From assembly GCA_020160805.1 (NCBI GenBank), contig JAIUPO010000015.1:41089-105088 (forward strand): a DNA stretch of 64,000 bases, given 5' to 3'. The position numbers and the translations under genes are program-made. Shown here one piece after another: positions 17,823 to 25,070 of this stretch; the stretch's first letter is position 1, and the number at the start of each line of letters is the position of its first letter. The notes beneath the pieces are model-generated. The model had not been told where the DNA came from. It saw only the letters and a program-made list of their open reading frames with translations, and did no database searches. This DNA is from Actinomycetota bacterium. GTDB taxonomy: Bacteria > Actinomycetota > Actinomycetes > Actinomycetales > Dermatophilaceae.

Positions 17823-20111
17823 TCAGAGGCGTTCGTCCCAGCGAACCACTGTCACGTCGACCCCATACAGCCCATCGTCCACCGGGATCTTCAGCCGTCC
17901 CCGGATCCGGCCGTCCGGTGCCGGCTGTGCTCCGGGCGCCAGGTCGAAGAAGGGGGAGGTCAACAGGTCGGCGTAGGGCGGCAGCGACTTCCGGCCGATG
18001 TCGTCGCGTCCGATATCGTCGATCTCCTTGACGACGAACTCGACGCCCTCGCGGTACGGGACCACCGGATCGAGGTACTGCCCGAGGTCGCGGATGTCGT
18101 CCTGGTCGAAGTCGCCGATGCTGTCATTGTCCGCGTGCAGGAGTCGCCGCCCGTCGACATTGACCACCAGATCGATATCGTCGGCGCCCCAGCCGCTGGT
18201 CTCGGTCACGCAGACCAGCCGCGGATTCCCGCCGGGATCATCGGGCGCCCCCGGCACCGGCGGCTTCGGCGGGCCACCGAGCAGAATCGACAGGTCGATA
18301 TCGGCGCGAAGCGTCGCGGTGAAGTCTCGCGGAGTCAACCCGTCCTGGCGGGCCACCTGGACCAGAAAGATGTCGTTGGGTCGCATCGTCACCGGCACCG
18401 AGACGGGGTCCCGGCCCGCGGATTCGTCGGCTTCGAGCCGCCACCCGCCGGCCCCATCCGAGCGGGCGATCCGGACCCGGAAGGGCAGGCCCGAACCGGA
18501 GACCGACACGGTGCCGCTGACCTCGCCGAGGTCCAGTCGGGGGGCATCCAGTCGGAACCATTTGCTGTCGGTGTCATCCCAGCCCGTGACCGGGTGGTTC
18601 AGGCAGACCACCTGGCCGGACGAGGGGAAGCGCTCGGCCAGGTCCCGCCCATAGTCGAGGTGGATCATGTCGTCCGGGCCAGCCCCGGTGTGCCGATGAA
18701 CGCGGATCGAGAAGTCCTGCTCCCCATGGCGGTCGCGCGGGTAGACCTTGATCAGGATGGGGGCGCCATTGAGCACGAACTTGTCCCCGTAGTCGGGGTG
18801 CCGCTCCTGCCGGTACTGCTGACGGGGACGAGATAGGTCGGTGTCGAGGTACACCGCGTACCGGACCGGTCGATCGGGATTGGAGTCCACCGCGATGTCG
18901 TAGGTCCCGGCCTCCTTGAGCAGATACCAGGCGACCTGACCCTCCCAGATCCACTGCTGAGGATCGGCCGCGTCGGGGTTGGCCGCATCGACCGGCAGGA
19001 TCAGCGCACTCGTCGGGGTCGAGTGCACCCGAGGGACCGCGAAGTCGGCCCGCAATGGGCGGTGGTCGGACAGGTAGGAGACATCATCCGGGGCGTCGGA
19101 GGGGACTTGGGCAAGGTCGTAGTCGATCCAGATGTGCTGGGCCGCAAGCACGCTCGTTCGGGAGCCGATCATGTAGTCGAGCCGTTGCTCCATCGGGTCG
19201 TAGCGCACCGTGGCGGTATGGCCGGGATCGCGCAGGTCGGTGCCGCCTTGGCATTGGAAGGCGCCGAAGAGGTCGACGAGGTCGTCGGTGAGTCGATGCC
19301 CCGGACTGCCGAAGTAGTGCCGCCACTCGCCGGTGCGGCTGGCCACCTGCCCCGGCTCGCCGCAGACATTGAGGTCGCCCATGACGATGACCTCCTCGCC
19401 GAAGGGCGCGCCCCCGGCGCAGACGTCGACGAAGGCGGCGGCCTTGCGCAATTGCTCCTCGCGGGCCGTTCGGTTCTCTTCGACGACATTGGTGTCGGCC
19501 TGGGTGTGCGTGACGAAGGTGTGCGTCACCGGTGCCGTCGACCATTGCCGCACCCCGGCGTAGGCCACGCCCTTGCACGCATCTCCGTCGTGGCCGGCGG
19601 TGTCGGTGTACGGGTAGAAACTGACCCGCGGGATGTCCAACGGGATGGGCAGGCCGGCCAGGATCATGAGTTGCCGAACTCCCTCAGAGACCGTCGAGGT
19701 GGACACGCGCGCGAACGGGAACCGGGAGAAGAGCATCAGGCCGCTGTCCTCGAGCCGGTAGGAGTTGGTGACCGCGCCCGGGAGGCCGATGAGATCCCAG
19801 GCGAGCAGCAATTGGACGGTCGATTCGCCCGACGGTTCCCGCACCGTCATCGTCGCGTAGTCGCATTTGACGATCTGGTGCGGGAAGCGTGTCTTGAGCT
19901 CGTCGCTGAGAATCTCTCGGCAGTCCTCGTCGAAGACCTCGCAGACACCGACGATGTCGTCATCCCAGGGTGAAGCGATGAGCTTCTTCGCGATGATCCT
20001 GGCGCGCTCCTCGCCGGTGTCGATCGGCGGGATGGTGTACCCGGGGGAAGCCCCGACCTGCATCGCCCACGACCGCATCTGGACGTTCCAACTCAGCACC
20101 CGCAGCCCCAT
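17823..20111 (-). CDS. Endonuclease/exonuclease/phosphatase-fold protein with long C-terminal region
   Basis: 762-aa protein. Residues 1-330 form an EEP (DNase I/sphingomyelinase-like) domain: MGLRVLSWNVQ at the N-terminus, GVCEVFDED (metal Glu), VIVMGDLNVCGE (catalytic Asp-x-Asn) and YLSDHRPLRAD (Ser-Asp-His). The remaining 430 residues are unusual: a segment like a pre-peptidase beta-sandwich (EAGTYDIAVDSNPDRPVRYAVYLD), then further beta-rich stretches. No signal peptide is seen at this start, so it may be cytoplasmic. Substrate could be nucleic acid or a phosphodiester lipid. The ATG overlaps the stop of the upstream NHL gene by one base (TGATG on the coding strand), suggesting an operon. 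Confidence 0.75.
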   Translation of the reverse strand: MGLRVLSWNVQMRSWAMQVGASPGYTIPPIDTGEERARIIAKKLIASPWDDDIVGVCEVFDEDCREILSDELKTRFPHQIVKCDYATMTVREPSGESTVQLLLAWDLIGLPGAVTNSYRLEDSGLMLFSRFPFARVSTSTVSEGVRQLMILAGLPIPLDIPRVSFYPYTDTAGHDGDACKGVAYAGVRQWSTAPVTHTFVTHTQADTNVVEENRTAREEQLRKAAAFVDVCAGGAPFGEEVIVMGDLNVCGEPGQVASRTGEWRHYFGSPGHRLTDDLVDLFGAFQCQGGTDLRDPGHTATVRYDPMEQRLDYMIGSRTSVLAAQHIWIDYDLAQVPSDAPDDVSYLSDHRPLRADFAVPRVHSTPTSALILPVDAANPDAADPQQWIWEGQVAWYLLKEAGTYDIAVDSNPDRPVRYAVYLDTDLSRPRQQYRQERHPDYGDKFVLNGAPILIKVYPRDRHGEQDFSIRVHRHTGAGPDDMIHLDYGRDLAERFPSSGQVVCLNHPVTGWDDTDSKWFRLDAPRLDLGEVSGTVSVSGSGLPFRVRIARSDGAGGWRLEADESAGRDPVSVPVTMRPNDIFLVQVARQDGLTPRDFTATLRADIDLSILLGGPPKPPVPGAPDDPGGNPRLVCVTETSGWGADDIDLVVNVDGRRLLHADNDSIGDFDQDDIRDLGQYLDPVVPYREGVEFVVKEIDDIGRDDIGRKSLPPYADLLTSPFFDLAPGAQPAPDGRIRGRLKIPVDDGLYGVDVTVVRWDERL

Positions 20112-21103
20112 CACGGCACCTCGCAGTCGACGATGCCCACGACACGGTCGGCCGGCGCCCCGACGACATCCCGGCCGAGCAACTCGTGGCGGTGAGCCCA
20201 CGGCCCGCCGGCGTCGGCGAAGCTGACCAGGCGGGCACCGCCGGCGTCGGCGACCACCCAGTCCGTCCCGGAGCGGGTCAGCCCCACGGGGGCGATCAGC
20301 GATCGGTCCGCAGCGCCGTCGACGAGCACGGCGGGCGGGCCCGGGGCTCCGGTGTCCGGGTCGGTGGGGATGACCCACACCTTGCCTCCGGTCGGATCAC
20401 AGACCGCCATCCCGGATGCCGTGTCGGCGAGTCCGGCGGTGGCCCGGCCCCGGCCGGCGTCAGTCAGCGGCAGCGCGATGGTGACCCAACCGGACCCGTC
20501 GAGCTCGTCGACGCGGACCAGCCGGTGCAGCCCGGCGTCACTGATCCAGATCCGGCCCGCCGCATCCACGGCGATCGCGACCGGAGCGACGAAGCTGCCC
20601 GGCAGTCCAGGGCCGCCGGCCCCCGGGCGGGCCCCATAGGCGACCCATGCGTCTGCGGGCACCGGCCCGGTCCACGCGTCGGCGAGGGTGAACTCGGAGC
20701 GCAGGATCCGCTGCTGACCGGTGTCGGCGAGCAGGATGCGGCCGAGCCCATCGACGGCCACCCCCCGAGGGTCGCGGGCTGGCCCGCCCGCGGCGCCCAG
20801 ATCAGGGATCAGGGCTACCGAGGCGCCGGTCCGGGGATCGTGAACGACGGCGCCGCCCAGGCCGCTATCCGCGACGACCACGCCCGCCCGGTCGGCGCCG
20901 GGCACTAGACCGGCGACGACCGTATAGGGCCGGATCAGGGCCCCGATCGCGGGGGTCAGCCCGACCCCTGTGGCACCCGGCTCCGCGGAGCTCAGCTCAA
21001 CCAAACCGCGGCGATGATCGAGCACGACGAGCATGGAGCCATTGTGGTGCGAGCGGGCCTCGACGTCTTGGGATTCGCCTAATCCGGTTAAGGGGTACCG
21101 CAT
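20111..21103 (-). CDS. NHL-repeat / SMP-30-like beta-propeller protein
   Basis: 330-aa protein made of repeated beta-propeller blades, e.g. DPRGVAVDGLGRILLADTGQQRILR and APVAIAVDAAGRIWISDAGLHRLVRVDE. No signal peptide, unlike the large NHL proteins at 33-48 kb. It may start at the internal ATG at 21034 (MLVVLDHRRG), because the first 23 residues lack propeller character. It directly precedes and overlaps the EEP-fold gene, suggesting the two act together, but no enzymatic motif is visible. Function unknown. Confidence 0.65.
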   Translation of the reverse strand: MRYPLTGLGESQDVEARSHHNGSMLVVLDHRRGLVELSSAEPGATGVGLTPAIGALIRPYTVVAGLVPGADRAGVVVADSGLGGAVVHDPRTGASVALIPDLGAAGGPARDPRGVAVDGLGRILLADTGQQRILRSEFTLADAWTGPVPADAWVAYGARPGAGGPGLPGSFVAPVAIAVDAAGRIWISDAGLHRLVRVDELDGSGWVTIALPLTDAGRGRATAGLADTASGMAVCDPTGGKVWVIPTDPDTGAPGPPAVLVDGAADRSLIAPVGLTRSGTDWVVADAGGARLVSFADAGGPWAHRHELLGRDVVGAPADRVVGIVDCEVP

Positions 21104-21145
21104 GCCGCGGCCCTAATCGAGGCAGTACTCGTGGAGAAAGGGGTC

Positions 21146-21274
21146 ATGGCAGCAGGGTTGATGACGCAATCACGCAGCGAACGCAGCGGACTCGCCAAGC
21201 CCCGGAGCCCATCCTCGCCAAACGGACCCGTCGCAGCACAGGCGCGCAGGCCCCAGAGCACGGAGCAGTCCTAG
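21146..21274 (+). CDS. Possible 42-aa small protein
   Basis: Short frame starting ATG at 21146 after GGAGAAAGG, encoding a Ser/Arg/Pro-rich 42-aa peptide with no recognisable similarity. It occupies the gap between the divergent ends of the NHL and HxlR genes, overlapping the HxlR 3' end by 4 nt on the opposite strand. The ribosome-binding site is the only support; it could equally be non-coding leader. Confidence 0.2.
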   Translation: MAAGLMTQSRSERSGLAKPRSPSSPNGPVAAQARRPQSTEQS

Positions 21275-21612
21275 CTGCGGGCCCCCACCCGAGGGTGGCG
21301 CAGCCCGAAGGCACGGATGGCGTCCAGGACCGGCTCGACGTCGCGGCCGGCTGGGGTCAAGTGATAGCTCACCGCGACCGGCGGCCCGGCCTCGACGATC
21401 CGCTCGACCAGGCCGTGCGCGCACAGTTCCTTCAGCCGGGCCGAGAGCACGGCATCTGTGATGCCCGGGACGGCCCGGCCGATCTCGCTGAACCGCTGGG
21501 CTCCGCCGAGCATCGCCTCGAGGACCGCGCCCGCCCAGGCCCGGCCCAGGACGGCCATCACCTCTTCGATCACGCCGCAGGTGACGCCGCTGGCGGCCGG
21601 TGTCGGGCTCAT
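21271..21612 (-). CDS. HxlR-family winged-helix regulator
   Basis: 113-aa MarR-like regulator of the HxlR family. The core is intact: VLGRAWAGAVLEAMLGGAQRFSEIGRAVPGITDAVLSARLKELCAHGLVERIV. Many members respond to electrophiles or quinones. This one has Cys12 and Cys64 as possible redox residues. It overlaps the FMN reductase gene upstream by 4 nt (ATGA), so it is the last gene of a three-gene unit with a flavin-dependent monooxygenase and FMN reductase, and likely regulates that unit. Confidence 0.85.
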   Translation of the reverse strand: MSPTPAASGVTCGVIEEVMAVLGRAWAGAVLEAMLGGAQRFSEIGRAVPGITDAVLSARLKELCAHGLVERIVEAGPPVAVSYHLTPAGRDVEPVLDAIRAFGLRHPRVGARS

Positions 21613-22256
21613 TCCTGGCCCGCCGCCGCCAGCAGCGCGGCGAAGGGGTTCACCTGCGCGAACTCATCCACCGGTGGCCGGCGCAGCGAACTGCCGGATG
21701 TCGACCCCCCGGCGGCCAGCCTCGCCAACTCCTGCGCGGCGCGAGTCACCCGGGCCGCCAGGGCGGGGGCATAGTCACCGCCGAAGTCGGCGGTCGCGGC
21801 ATACACCCCGGTCGGGACCGGGAAGGCCCCGAGGTGGGCGAAGAGCGGGCGCAGCGCGTGCTCGATCACCAGCGAGTGCCGCTCGGTGCCGCCGGTGGCG
21901 GCGAGCAGGACGGGGGTGCCACGCAGTTGGTCCATCTCGATCAGGTCGACGAAGGACTTGAACAGGCCGCTGAAGGAGGCCTGGAAGGTCGGCGAGACGA
22001 CGATCAGAGCGTCGGCGGCGACGACATCGGCCAGCGCCTCGCGCAACTGCCCGGCCGGGAAGCCGGTCAGCAGCGCGTCGGCGATGGCGTGCGCGTGCTC
22101 GCGAACCTCGATGTGGCGCACCTGGATCGGGGTGTCCGGGGACAATGACCCGGCGATCGCCTCGCGCGCCTCCCTGCCGATCTGGTCTGCCAGCAGCCGG
22201 GTGGAGCTGGGCACCCGCAGGCCTGCGCTGATGATGGTGATGACGAAGGGGTCCAT
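21609..22256 (-). CDS. NAD(P)H-dependent FMN reductase (CE1759 family)
   Basis: 215-aa flavodoxin-fold reductase. The N-terminus ITIISAGLRVPSSTRLLADQIG (phosphate-binding loop) and VVSPTFQASFSGLFKSFVDLIE (residues about 90-111) match the SsuE/CE1759 type that supplies reduced FMN to a luciferase-like partner. The partner is encoded just upstream. Start at 22256, where ATG is preceded by AACGAGAGGAAACGAGCG (ribosome-binding site GAGAGGAAA). Upstream in-frame extension overlaps the monooxygenase 3' end and was rejected. Confidence 0.85.
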   Translation of the reverse strand: MDPFVITIISAGLRVPSSTRLLADQIGREAREAIAGSLSPDTPIQVRHIEVREHAHAIADALLTGFPAGQLREALADVVAADALIVVSPTFQASFSGLFKSFVDLIEMDQLRGTPVLLAATGGTERHSLVIEHALRPLFAHLGAFPVPTGVYAATADFGGDYAPALAARVTRAAQELARLAAGGSTSGSSLRRPPVDEFAQVNPFAALLAAAGQE

Positions 22257-22288
22257 CGCTCGTTTCCTCTCGTTGGACGACGGGCTGC

Positions 22289-23485
22289 TCAGGCCACCGC
22301 GGCCGGATTGCCGTCCTCGGCGCGCGTTCCGGTCCACCGGTCGCTGACCGACTCGGTCGCGGCCGCGGCGGCCCTCGGGGGCACGGCAGCCAGGCGCGCG
22401 GCGTGGGTCGGGCCGCCGGGCACGTGCGCCGGCTTCAGGGCAGCGAACTCCTTGCGCAGCACCGGCACGACCTCCTCGCCGAGCAGGTCGAGTTGCTCCA
22501 GCACCGTCTTCAGGGGCAGGCCGGCATGGTCGATTAGGAAGAGTTGTCGCTGATAGTCGCCGACATAGTCGCGGAAGGAGAGGGTGCGCTCGATCACCTG
22601 CTGCGGGCTGCCCACGGTCAGCGGGGTCTCGCGCATGAACGATTCCAGGCTGGGGCCGCCGCCATACACCGGGGCATTGTCGAAGTAGGGCCGGAACTCA
22701 CGAATCGCGTCCTGGGCGTTCTTGCGCATGAAGACCTGGCCGCCGAGGCCGACGATGGCCTGGTCGGCGCTGCCGTGTCCGTAGTGCTCGAACCGGCGCC
22801 GATAGAGCTCGACCATCCGGGCGGTGTGCTCCTTGGGCCAGAAGATGTGGTTGCTGAAGAAGCCGTCCCCATAGAAGGCGGCCTGCTCGGCGATCTCCGG
22901 GCTGCGGATCGAGCCGTGCCAGACGAAGGGCGGCAGACCGTCCAGCGGCCGCGGGGTGGCGGTGAAGCCCTGCAGCGGCGCGCGGTAGCGGCCCTTCCAG
23001 GTCACCAACTCCTCGCGCCACAGCTTGTGCAGCAGCGCGTAGTTCTCGACCGCGAGGTCGAGCCCGTTGCGGATGTCCTTGCCGAACCAGGGATAGACCG
23101 GCCCGGTGTTGCCGCGCCCGAGCATCAGGTCCATCCGGCCGCCCGCCAGGTGCTGCAGGTAGGAGTAGTCCTGCGCCAGCCGAACCGGGTCGTTGGTGGT
23201 GATCAAGGTGGTGGCGGTGGAGAGGATGATCCGCTGGGTCTGCGCGGCGATCGCGGCCAGCAGCACCGGCGGATTGGCCGGGGCGGCGAAGGGCGGGTTG
23301 TGATGCTCGCCGGTCGCGAAGACGTCCAAGCCCACCTCTTCCGCCTTCTTGGCGATAGCGACGGTGGCTTTGATCCGATCGTGCTCGGTGACAGTGGCGC
23401 CGGTGACCGGGTCGGTGGTCACATCGCCGACGGTGAAAATGCCGAACTGCATGGTGCTCTCGGTGGTAGCGGTGGAAGTCGTCAT
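22289..23485 (-). CDS. LLM-class flavin-dependent monooxygenase (CE1758 family)
   Basis: 398-aa luciferase-like TIM-barrel monooxygenase using FMNH2 and O2. Hallmarks: MQFGIFTVGDV near the N-terminus, GLDVFATGEHHNPPFAAPANPP, LAGGRMDLMLGRGNTGPVYPWFG, and PPFVWHGSIRSPEIAEQAAFYGDGFF. The last about 45 residues are Ala/Pro-rich and probably disordered. The first ATG (23485) precedes a Thr/Ser-rich leader; an internal ATG at residue 12 fits family starts equally well. First gene of an operon with its FMN reductase and an HxlR regulator. Substrate unknown. Confidence 0.85.
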   Translation of the reverse strand: MTTSTATTESTMQFGIFTVGDVTTDPVTGATVTEHDRIKATVAIAKKAEEVGLDVFATGEHHNPPFAAPANPPVLLAAIAAQTQRIILSTATTLITTNDPVRLAQDYSYLQHLAGGRMDLMLGRGNTGPVYPWFGKDIRNGLDLAVENYALLHKLWREELVTWKGRYRAPLQGFTATPRPLDGLPPFVWHGSIRSPEIAEQAAFYGDGFFSNHIFWPKEHTARMVELYRRRFEHYGHGSADQAIVGLGGQVFMRKNAQDAIREFRPYFDNAPVYGGGPSLESFMRETPLTVGSPQQVIERTLSFRDYVGDYQRQLFLIDHAGLPLKTVLEQLDLLGEEVVPVLRKEFAALKPAHVPGGPTHAARLAAVPPRAAAAATESVSDRWTGTRAEDGNPAAVA

Positions 23486-23518
23486 GTTGCTATCAACACC
23501 ATAGTGGCTCAGTTATTC

Positions 23519-23872
23519 CTAGGGGGTGGCGACGCGGGTCGGGCGGCCGCCCGCGGGCCAGCCGCTAGCGTTGGCGGTATGGGTGTTGCTCCGGTGGTCG
23601 CTGGTGCCTGTGAAGCCGGAGCGCTTGGCGGTGACGCGCGCCTGCCGGGCCAACTGCGGGCTGGCCTTGTTGACCGCCTGCCGTTGGATGCCCTTGAAGA
23701 TGGCAATGATGATCCCGCCGAAGACCAGCAGCGCGATGAGCCCGATGAAGATCGGGACAAGCGTGACAATGGCGCTTTCGGGGAATTGAGGCTCCTGAGC
23801 GTTGCGGAGGATCGATCGGTGCCGATGATGACATGGCCCGCCGGCAGCCCCCTGGCCGACCTGTCGGCACAT
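23519..23872 (-). CDS. Small membrane protein, basic cytoplasmic tail (start uncertain)
   Basis: The convincing part is one transmembrane segment (IVTLVPIFIGLIALLVFGGIIIAIF) followed by a basic tail ending in GWPAGGRPTRVATP, about 85 residues. No normal start codon lies just before the helix: the nearest in-frame ATG is at 23872, giving 117 aa with an unhelpful N-terminus, and the codon at the helix start is ATT. Either the start is non-canonical or a base is missing upstream. Divergent from the P-loop kinase gene. Function unknown. Confidence 0.45.
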   Translation of the reverse strand: MCRQVGQGAAGGPCHHRHRSILRNAQEPQFPESAIVTLVPIFIGLIALLVFGGIIIAIFKGIQRQAVNKASPQLARQARVTAKRSGFTGTSDHRSNTHTANASGWPAGGRPTRVATP

Positions 23873-23888
23873 GCGCGACGATGACGCC

Positions 23889-24530
23889 ATGGACCTGACT
23901 CCGACGCTAGCCGACATGACCGACCGAATTCACGCGATGCGACCCGATCCTGGCGAGCGCCTGATCATCGGCATCGTCGGAGCACCCGGGGCGGGCAAGT
24001 CGACGCTGGCGAGGGCGCTCACGGCGGCGCTGAACGATCGCGCCCCCGGCAGCGCCGTTCAGGTGCCGATGGACGGCTTCCACCTCGCCGACGTCCAGTT
24101 GGACCGGCTCGGGCTGCGGCAGGTCAAGGGCGCCCCGCCGACTTTCGACAGCGATGGGTATGCCGTGCTGCTCGAGAGATTGCGTCGCGACCGGGAGCGC
24201 CCTATCTATGGGCCGGACTTCGAGCGCGACCTCGAGCAGCCGATCGCGGGTGCGGTCGTCGTGGAGCCGAGCGTGGAAGTCGTTGTGACAGAAGGCAACT
24301 ACCTTCTCCTCGGATCAGATGCCTGGCCGCGGACCCGTGCTGCCTGCCATGAGGTGTGGTTCGTCGGCGTGGACGACGACGTGCGGGTGCAACGCCTGAT
24401 CGGCCGGCACGTGCAATTCGGCAAGTCGGCGCAGGACGCACAGGAGTGGGTGCTGCGCAATGACGAGGCCAACGCCCGACTCGTCATCGACAGTGCCGTC
24501 GGCGCCGACCTACAGATAACCATGCGCTGA
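23889..24530 (+). CDS. Nucleoside/nucleotide kinase family P-loop protein
   Basis: 213-aa kinase of the uridine kinase/pantothenate kinase-like group. Walker A GAPGAGKST is at residues 31-39, followed by VPMDGFHLADVQLDRLG (substrate-binding Asp, the 'MDGFH' motif), KGAPPTFDSDGYAVLLERL, YGPDFERDLEQP and VVVTEGNYLLL, all characteristic of the YggC/YfhF-type family annotated as nucleoside/nucleotide kinase (relatives include fructose-transport-associated proteins). The true substrate is not known. ATG at 23889 chosen; an in-frame ATG six codons earlier is possible. Confidence 0.82.
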   Translation: MDLTPTLADMTDRIHAMRPDPGERLIIGIVGAPGAGKSTLARALTAALNDRAPGSAVQVPMDGFHLADVQLDRLGLRQVKGAPPTFDSDGYAVLLERLRRDRERPIYGPDFERDLEQPIAGAVVVEPSVEVVVTEGNYLLLGSDAWPRTRAACHEVWFVGVDDDVRVQRLIGRHVQFGKSAQDAQEWVLRNDEANARLVIDSAVGADLQITMR

Positions 24531-24551
24531 ACACCCGCGCGTGCCGTTCTT

Positions 24552-25020
24552 CACCCCAGCAGCGAGGCCATCTTCTTGGCGATCATGTCGGTCGCCCGCT
24601 GCGGGGCCAGCCGGGAGAGCCGGTCGAGCATCGTGGCGTCCTTGCCGATCGTGACGCGATAACCGCCCTTGGTGATGGCATCCAGGATCTGGCGGGCCGC
24701 CTCGGCGGGCTCGGTCATCGGGAAACCGCCCGCCTCGGGCGCCGCGCCCTCGGCGCCGGGCGGCCGTCGATCGGGCCCTGATCCGCCGCGATGCGCTCAA
24801 AGACGGCGTCGACCGCGGCCCGGTCGGCGACGTCCACGGGGTATGCCGTGAGCCGACCGGTTGCCGATGTTCCGGCCAGGGCCGTGGTCTCCGCGAGCGC
24901 CGCCTCGCGCAGGTCAAGCGCGGCGACGCGTGCACCGCGTGCCAAGAGCGTCAGAACCACCTCGCGACCGATGCCATTGCCGCCGCCGGTGACCACGAAA
25001 AGCTTGTTCTCGATCCGCAT
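24552..25020 (-). pseudogene. Short-chain dehydrogenase with internal deletion
   Basis: The N-terminal 90 residues of a classical SDR are intact (VVTGGGNGIGREVVLTLLARGARVAALDL, nucleotide-binding TGxxxGxG; then DVADRAAVDAVFERIAADQGPIDG). Directly after GPIDG, where NNAG should follow, the frame changes and the sequence continues as the C-terminal tail of an SDR: GGFPMTEPAEAARQILDAITKGGYRVTIGKDATMLDRLSRLAPQRATDMIAKKM, ending at TGA 24552-24554. The middle, about 100-120 residues including the catalytic Ser and Tyr-xxx-Lys, is gone. The product cannot be active. Deletion within one gene (not a fusion of two) fits best. Confidence 0.75.
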
Positions 25021-25070
25021 ACCCCCATGGTGCCCCTCAGCGTGGTCGGCGCCCCATCGGGGGCGTCGGC

